Part shown: positions 5,277-5,686 of the stretch, piece by piece
Position numbering within the stretch: position 1 is the stretch's first letter
How the letters are laid out: each line of letters starts with the position of its first letter
NCBI GenBank assembly: GCA_035474375.1
Contig: DATINJ010000297.1
Location: 1 to 5,686 of the forward strand
Direction of reading: 5' to 3'
DNA length: 5,686 bases
DNA from: JANNPJ01 sp035474375
GTDB lineage: Bacteria > Actinomycetota > Actinomycetes > Actinomycetales > Kineosporiaceae
Notes under the pieces: model-generated
Databases searched by the model: none
Told to the model about the DNA's origin: nothing
What the model saw: only the letters and a program-made list of their open reading frames with translations
Translations under genes and position numbers: made by a program

Positions 5277-5686
5277 GTGGCAAAGATCAAGGTGAACAAC
5301 CCGGTCGTGGAACTCGACGGGGACGAGATGACCCGAATCATCTGGCAGTTCATCAAGGATCGGCTGATCCATCCCTACCTGGACATCGATCTGAAGTACT
5401 TCGACCTGGGTATCGAGGAGCGCGACGCCACCGACGACCAGGTGACGATCGACTCCGCGAACGCGATCAAAGAGCATGGGGTCGGCGTCAAGTGCGCGAC
5501 GATCACGCCCGATGAGGCCCGGGTCGAAGAGTTCGGCCTGAAGAAGATGTGGGTCTCCCCGAACGGGACGATCCGCAACATCCTCGGCGGCGTCGTCTTC
5601 CGCGAGCCGATCATCATCAGCAACATCCCGCGGCTGGTCCCGGGCTGGACCAAGCCGATCATCATCGGCCGGCACGCCCACGGCGA
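5277..5686 (+). CDS. icd: NADP-dependent isocitrate dehydrogenase, eukaryotic-type, N-terminal part
   Basis: This enzyme oxidatively decarboxylates isocitrate to 2-oxoglutarate in the TCA cycle, yielding NADPH. 136 codons are present and the gene is cut by the right edge of the window; no stop occurs in the frame. The sequence aligns almost without gaps, at the same residue numbers, with the homodimeric NADP-IDH class that includes human IDH1: VVELDGDEMTRIIW (10-23), GVKCATITPDE (70-80), MWVSPNGTIRNILGG (91-105) and IIIGRHAHG (128-136). The isocitrate-binding residues T77, S94, N96, R100, R109 and R132 are all present. The GTG start has a good AGGGAG ribosome binding site 8 nt upstream. This is unlike the monomeric IDH of some actinomycetes such as Streptomyces. 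Identification is very secure. Confidence 0.97.
   Translation, partial: MAKIKVNNPVVELDGDEMTRIIWQFIKDRLIHPYLDIDLKYFDLGIEERDATDDQVTIDSANAIKEHGVGVKCATITPDEARVEEFGLKKMWVSPNGTIRNILGGVVFREPIIISNIPRLVPGWTKPIIIGRHAHG

Noticed and set aside
1..5686. CRISPR array, tRNA or rRNA genes
   Set aside because: No regularly spaced direct repeats with unique spacers and no recognisable tRNA or rRNA sequence were found on either strand.

Overview
The window reads as chromosomal DNA of a high-GC actinomycete: codon third positions are strongly G/C, GTG starts are common, and the flanking genes (purU and a eukaryotic-type NADP isocitrate dehydrogenase) are typical actinobacterial housekeeping genes. I cannot name the genus from sequence alone.

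Layout. Bases 1-160 hold a long REP-like inverted repeat (21-91) just downstream of purU. purU (161-1045, minus strand) encodes formyltetrahydrofolate deformylase. A 534-bp divergent intergenic region (1046-1579) follows. It carries an AT-rich promoter-like block and several short palindromes, but no gene I would defend. Next come two tandem paralogous genes on the plus strand (1580-3436 and 3485-5197, 48 bp apart). Each encodes a predicted single-pass membrane protein: a basic, partly repetitive cytoplasmic N-terminal region, one transmembrane helix, a low-complexity linker and an extracytoplasmic GH26-like glycoside hydrolase domain. A strong stem-loop (5194-5234) spans the stop codon of the second copy. 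icd starts at 5277 with a good ribosome binding site and runs off the right edge.

Function. purU and icd belong to one-carbon/purine metabolism and the TCA cycle and have no evident link to the middle pair. The accessory content is the duplicated GH26-like pair. The catalytic domains are about three-quarters identical by hand alignment. The cytoplasmic N-termini keep only two islands (a start-proximal basic motif and a juxtamembrane motif) and otherwise carry tandem peptide repeats of different unit length, 7 residues in copy 1 and 6 in copy 2. A 29-nt leader ending in the GTG start is retained in front of both copies. This looks like a membrane-tethered cell-surface or exopolysaccharide glycosidase family whose cytoplasmic segment is under separate selection. 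Substrate and partners cannot be read from the sequence.
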